This document shows, in pieces, positions 7,752 through 8,854 of a stretch of DNA of 8,854 nucleotides. Position 1 is the stretch's first letter. The number at the start of each line of letters is the position of its first letter. The notes under the pieces are model-generated. The model saw only the letters and a program-made list of their open reading frames with translations. It was not told where the DNA came from and ran no database searches. Source of the DNA: Rhizobium sp. Q54 (GTDB lineage: Bacteria > Bacteroidota > Bacteroidia > Flavobacteriales > Flavobacteriaceae). The stretch is taken from contig CALPLL020000070.1 in NCBI GenBank assembly GCA_943324395.2, positions 1 through 8,854 of the forward strand. The letters run 5' to 3'. Position numbers and translations under genes: made by a program.

Positions 7752-8144
7752 TTATTTTTTAATAAAATCAATAGAAAGTGAATTAACACAATATCTCTGT
7801 CTTGTTTTTGTGGGTCCGTCGTCAAAGATATGTCCCAAATGACCTTTGCATTTTGAACAAACAATTTCTGTTCGGATCATTCCATGTGTAGTATCTTTAA
7901 TATACTCTACTTTACCCGGAATTGAATCGTCAAATGAAGGCCATCCACAATGTGAATTAAACTTAGAATCGCTTTCAAATAAAGGTTCGCCACAGCCGCC
8001 ACATACATAAGTTCCTGATTCAAAATGCATGTTGTACTCACCTGAATTTGGAAATTCCGTACCTTTTTGACGAAGAATTCTATAGCGTTCTAAACCCAAT
8101 TGGTCTTTCCACTCTTGCTCTGATTTTTCTACGATATTACTCAT
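7752..8144 (-). CDS. msrB: Peptide-methionine (R)-S-oxide reductase MsrB, no signal peptide
   Basis: Reduces the R isomer of methionine sulfoxide in proteins back to methionine, using thiol reductants. It has 130 residues, a complete single MsrB domain. The structural zinc is held by C48-x-x-C51 and C96-x-x-C99. HCGWPSF (65-71) carries C66 at the usual resolving-cysteine position. GHLGHIFDDGPTKTRQRYCVNSLS (101-124) contains the catalytic C119. The N-terminus (MSNIVEKSEQEW) has no signal peptide, so it is expected in the cytoplasm. Its ATG overlaps the stop of the preceding msrB in an ATGA, which implies translational coupling. The two proteins share the same domain plan and similar motifs and look like an old tandem duplication. 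No clear terminator follows; only an all-AT inverted repeat spans its stop codon. Confidence 0.96.
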   Translation of the reverse strand: MSNIVEKSEQEWKDQLGLERYRILRQKGTEFPNSGEYNMHFESGTYVCGGCGEPLFESDSKFNSHCGWPSFDDSIPGKVEYIKDTTHGMIRTEIVCSKCKGHLGHIFDDGPTKTRQRYCVNSLSIDFIKK

Positions 8145-8605
8145 TTTTTTGTAGGTATAAATTTAACTGAAACGGAGTTGGTACAAAAACGTTGCCCTGT
8201 TTTGGTTGGTCCATCGTCAAATAAATGTCCTAAATGTCCGCCACATTTTGCACAATCCACTTCAGTTCTATCCATTCCGTAACTCGAATCATTAACATAA
8301 ATTACAGACCCTTTAACTGCTTTATCAAATGAAGGCCAACCACAATCCGAATGAAATTTAGCATCCGAATAAAATAATAAATTATTGCAAGCAGCGCAAA
8401 CATAAACTCCTTTATCAAAGTTGTTCACATATTTTCCTGAAAAGGGTCGCTCGGTTCCTTTTTCTCTTAAAACTTCATATTCCTCAGCGGTAAGTTCTTT
8501 TTTCCACTGGGATTCTGATTTTTGAACCTCAAATTTTTGAGTTTTCTTCTGTGCAAAACCCAAGCTAGAAATTCCAAATAGTAGGATTATAAATGTGTTT
8601 TTCAT
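8141..8605 (-). CDS. msrB: Exported peptide-methionine (R)-S-oxide reductase MsrB
   Basis: The second MsrB, 154 residues. It differs from its neighbour mainly by a signal peptide: MKNTFIILLFGISSLGFA with likely cleavage after A18 (no lipobox), so the enzyme should repair oxidised methionine in the periplasm. The zinc cysteines are C70, C73, C118 and C121. DCGWPSF (87-93) holds C88 at the resolving position, and GQRFCTNSVS (137-146) holds the catalytic C141. The mature linker (QKKTQKFEVQKSESQWKK) is basic. The gene starts 2 bp after the hydrolase stop and ends in a 4-bp ATGA overlap with the next msrB. The last codons before the stop (ACA AAA AAA TGA) form a potential frameshift site. A periplasmic MsrB needs electrons from an envelope thiol pathway; none is seen in this window. 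Confidence 0.95.
   Translation of the reverse strand: MKNTFIILLFGISSLGFAQKKTQKFEVQKSESQWKKELTAEEYEVLREKGTERPFSGKYVNNFDKGVYVCAACNNLLFYSDAKFHSDCGWPSFDKAVKGSVIYVNDSSYGMDRTEVDCAKCGGHLGHLFDDGPTKTGQRFCTNSVSVKFIPTKK
8144..8150 (-). other. A_AAA_AAA heptamer at the msrB-msrB junction (possible -1 slippery site)
   Basis: On the minus strand the first msrB ends ACA AAA AAA TGA. The seven A residues are phased as A_AAA_AAA in the reading frame, the arrangement of a classic -1 slippery site. After a -1 slip the next codons are ATG AGT, which is the frame of the second msrB. No strong upstream Shine-Dalgarno-like stimulator or downstream hairpin is obvious. The motif is seen directly; its use is unproven, and lysine codons before a coupled ATGA overlap could produce it by chance. 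Confidence 0.35.
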
Positions 8606-8607
8606 AG

Positions 8608-8854
8608 TTATTTAATTATAAAATTAATGGTTTTATCAATTACTTCTTGGTTACCTAAAATTTTTCGATGCCCTAAATTATTGGTTATTAGCAATTCACC
8701 ATTTTTTAAATTAGCAAATATATTCTTTGAAGCCCAAACTGGCACTTCATTATCCTCTTCATCATGAATTACTAAAACTGGAATAGTTATCGATTGTGCT
8801 GCAAGATAGGCTGAATAAGATTCCATTTCAGTATTGTATTTCTTTTCGAAATGC
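8608..8854 (-). CDS. Alpha/beta hydrolase, C-terminal part (5' end outside window)
   Basis: The frame is open to the right edge, so the visible 81 residues are the C-terminal end of a longer protein; the internal ATG at 8826 is not the start. The segment SITIPVLVIHDEEDNEVPV fits the strand and acid-residue loop of alpha/beta hydrolases (second Asp of HDEED as the likely catalytic acid). NNLGHRKIL carries the likely catalytic histidine near the end. The nucleophile serine would be outside the window. Substrate and exact role cannot be told. The stop lies 2 bp before the exported msrB, so the three genes form one operon. Confidence 0.82.
   Translation of the reverse strand, partial: HFEKKYNTEMESYSAYLAAQSITIPVLVIHDEEDNEVPVWASKNIFANLKNGELLITNNLGHRKILGNQEVIDKTINFIIK

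Noticed and set aside
7746..7768. Inverted repeat ATTTTATTA / TAATAAAAT spanning the stop of the second msrB
   Set aside because: The 9-bp stem is made only of A-T pairs, overlaps coding sequence and has no T run after it on the minus strand, so a working terminator is unlikely.
8608..8826. A 72-residue small protein starting at the ATG at 8826
   Set aside because: The frame stays open upstream to the window edge and the sequence is the C-terminal end of an alpha/beta hydrolase, so the ATG is an internal methionine.

Overview
The window looks like ordinary core chromosome from a member of the Bacteroidota, most likely a Flavobacterium-like flavobacterium. The evidence is the AT-rich sequence, a type IX secretion gene (porQ), the porQ-cmk neighbourhood, the lack of clear Shine-Dalgarno sequences, and -7 promoter elements of the Bacteroidota type (TAnnTTTG). 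All ten genes lie on the minus strand, so transcription runs from high to low coordinates. I see no mobile element, CRISPR array, tRNA or rRNA.

In transcription order, the right end (8854-7752) holds a packed operon. It contains the C-terminal part of an alpha/beta hydrolase, an exported MsrB methionine sulfoxide reductase, and a second MsrB without a signal peptide. The gaps are 2 bp and then a 4-bp ATGA overlap. An M48-family metalloprotease lipoprotein follows (7698-6883), then a 12-helix UMF1/Atg22-like MFS transporter (6829-5510). Next is a small lipoprotein of unknown function (5472-4945), closed by a hairpin terminator. The Lon protease (4744-2294) follows and has its own strong terminator. 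The last group is porQ (2209-1187) and cmk (1183-494), tightly linked, with a nucleoside permease of the NupG family (428-1) running off the left edge.

Several genes concern protein quality control. Lon degrades damaged cytoplasmic proteins, the M48 lipoprotein probably acts in the envelope, and the two MsrB enzymes repair oxidised methionine, apparently one in each compartment. PorQ belongs to the surface-attachment step of type IX secretion. Cmk and the NupG-like permease are both linked to pyrimidine nucleotide supply.

I do not see a new multi-gene system. Two small-scale points deserve attention. First, the two msrB genes meet at a perfect A_AAA_AAA heptamer placed so that a -1 frameshift would give an exported double MsrB protein. 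Second, cmk has no usable ATG, must start at TTG (or ATT), and lies in the same frame as porQ, separated only by a TAG codon and one further codon.
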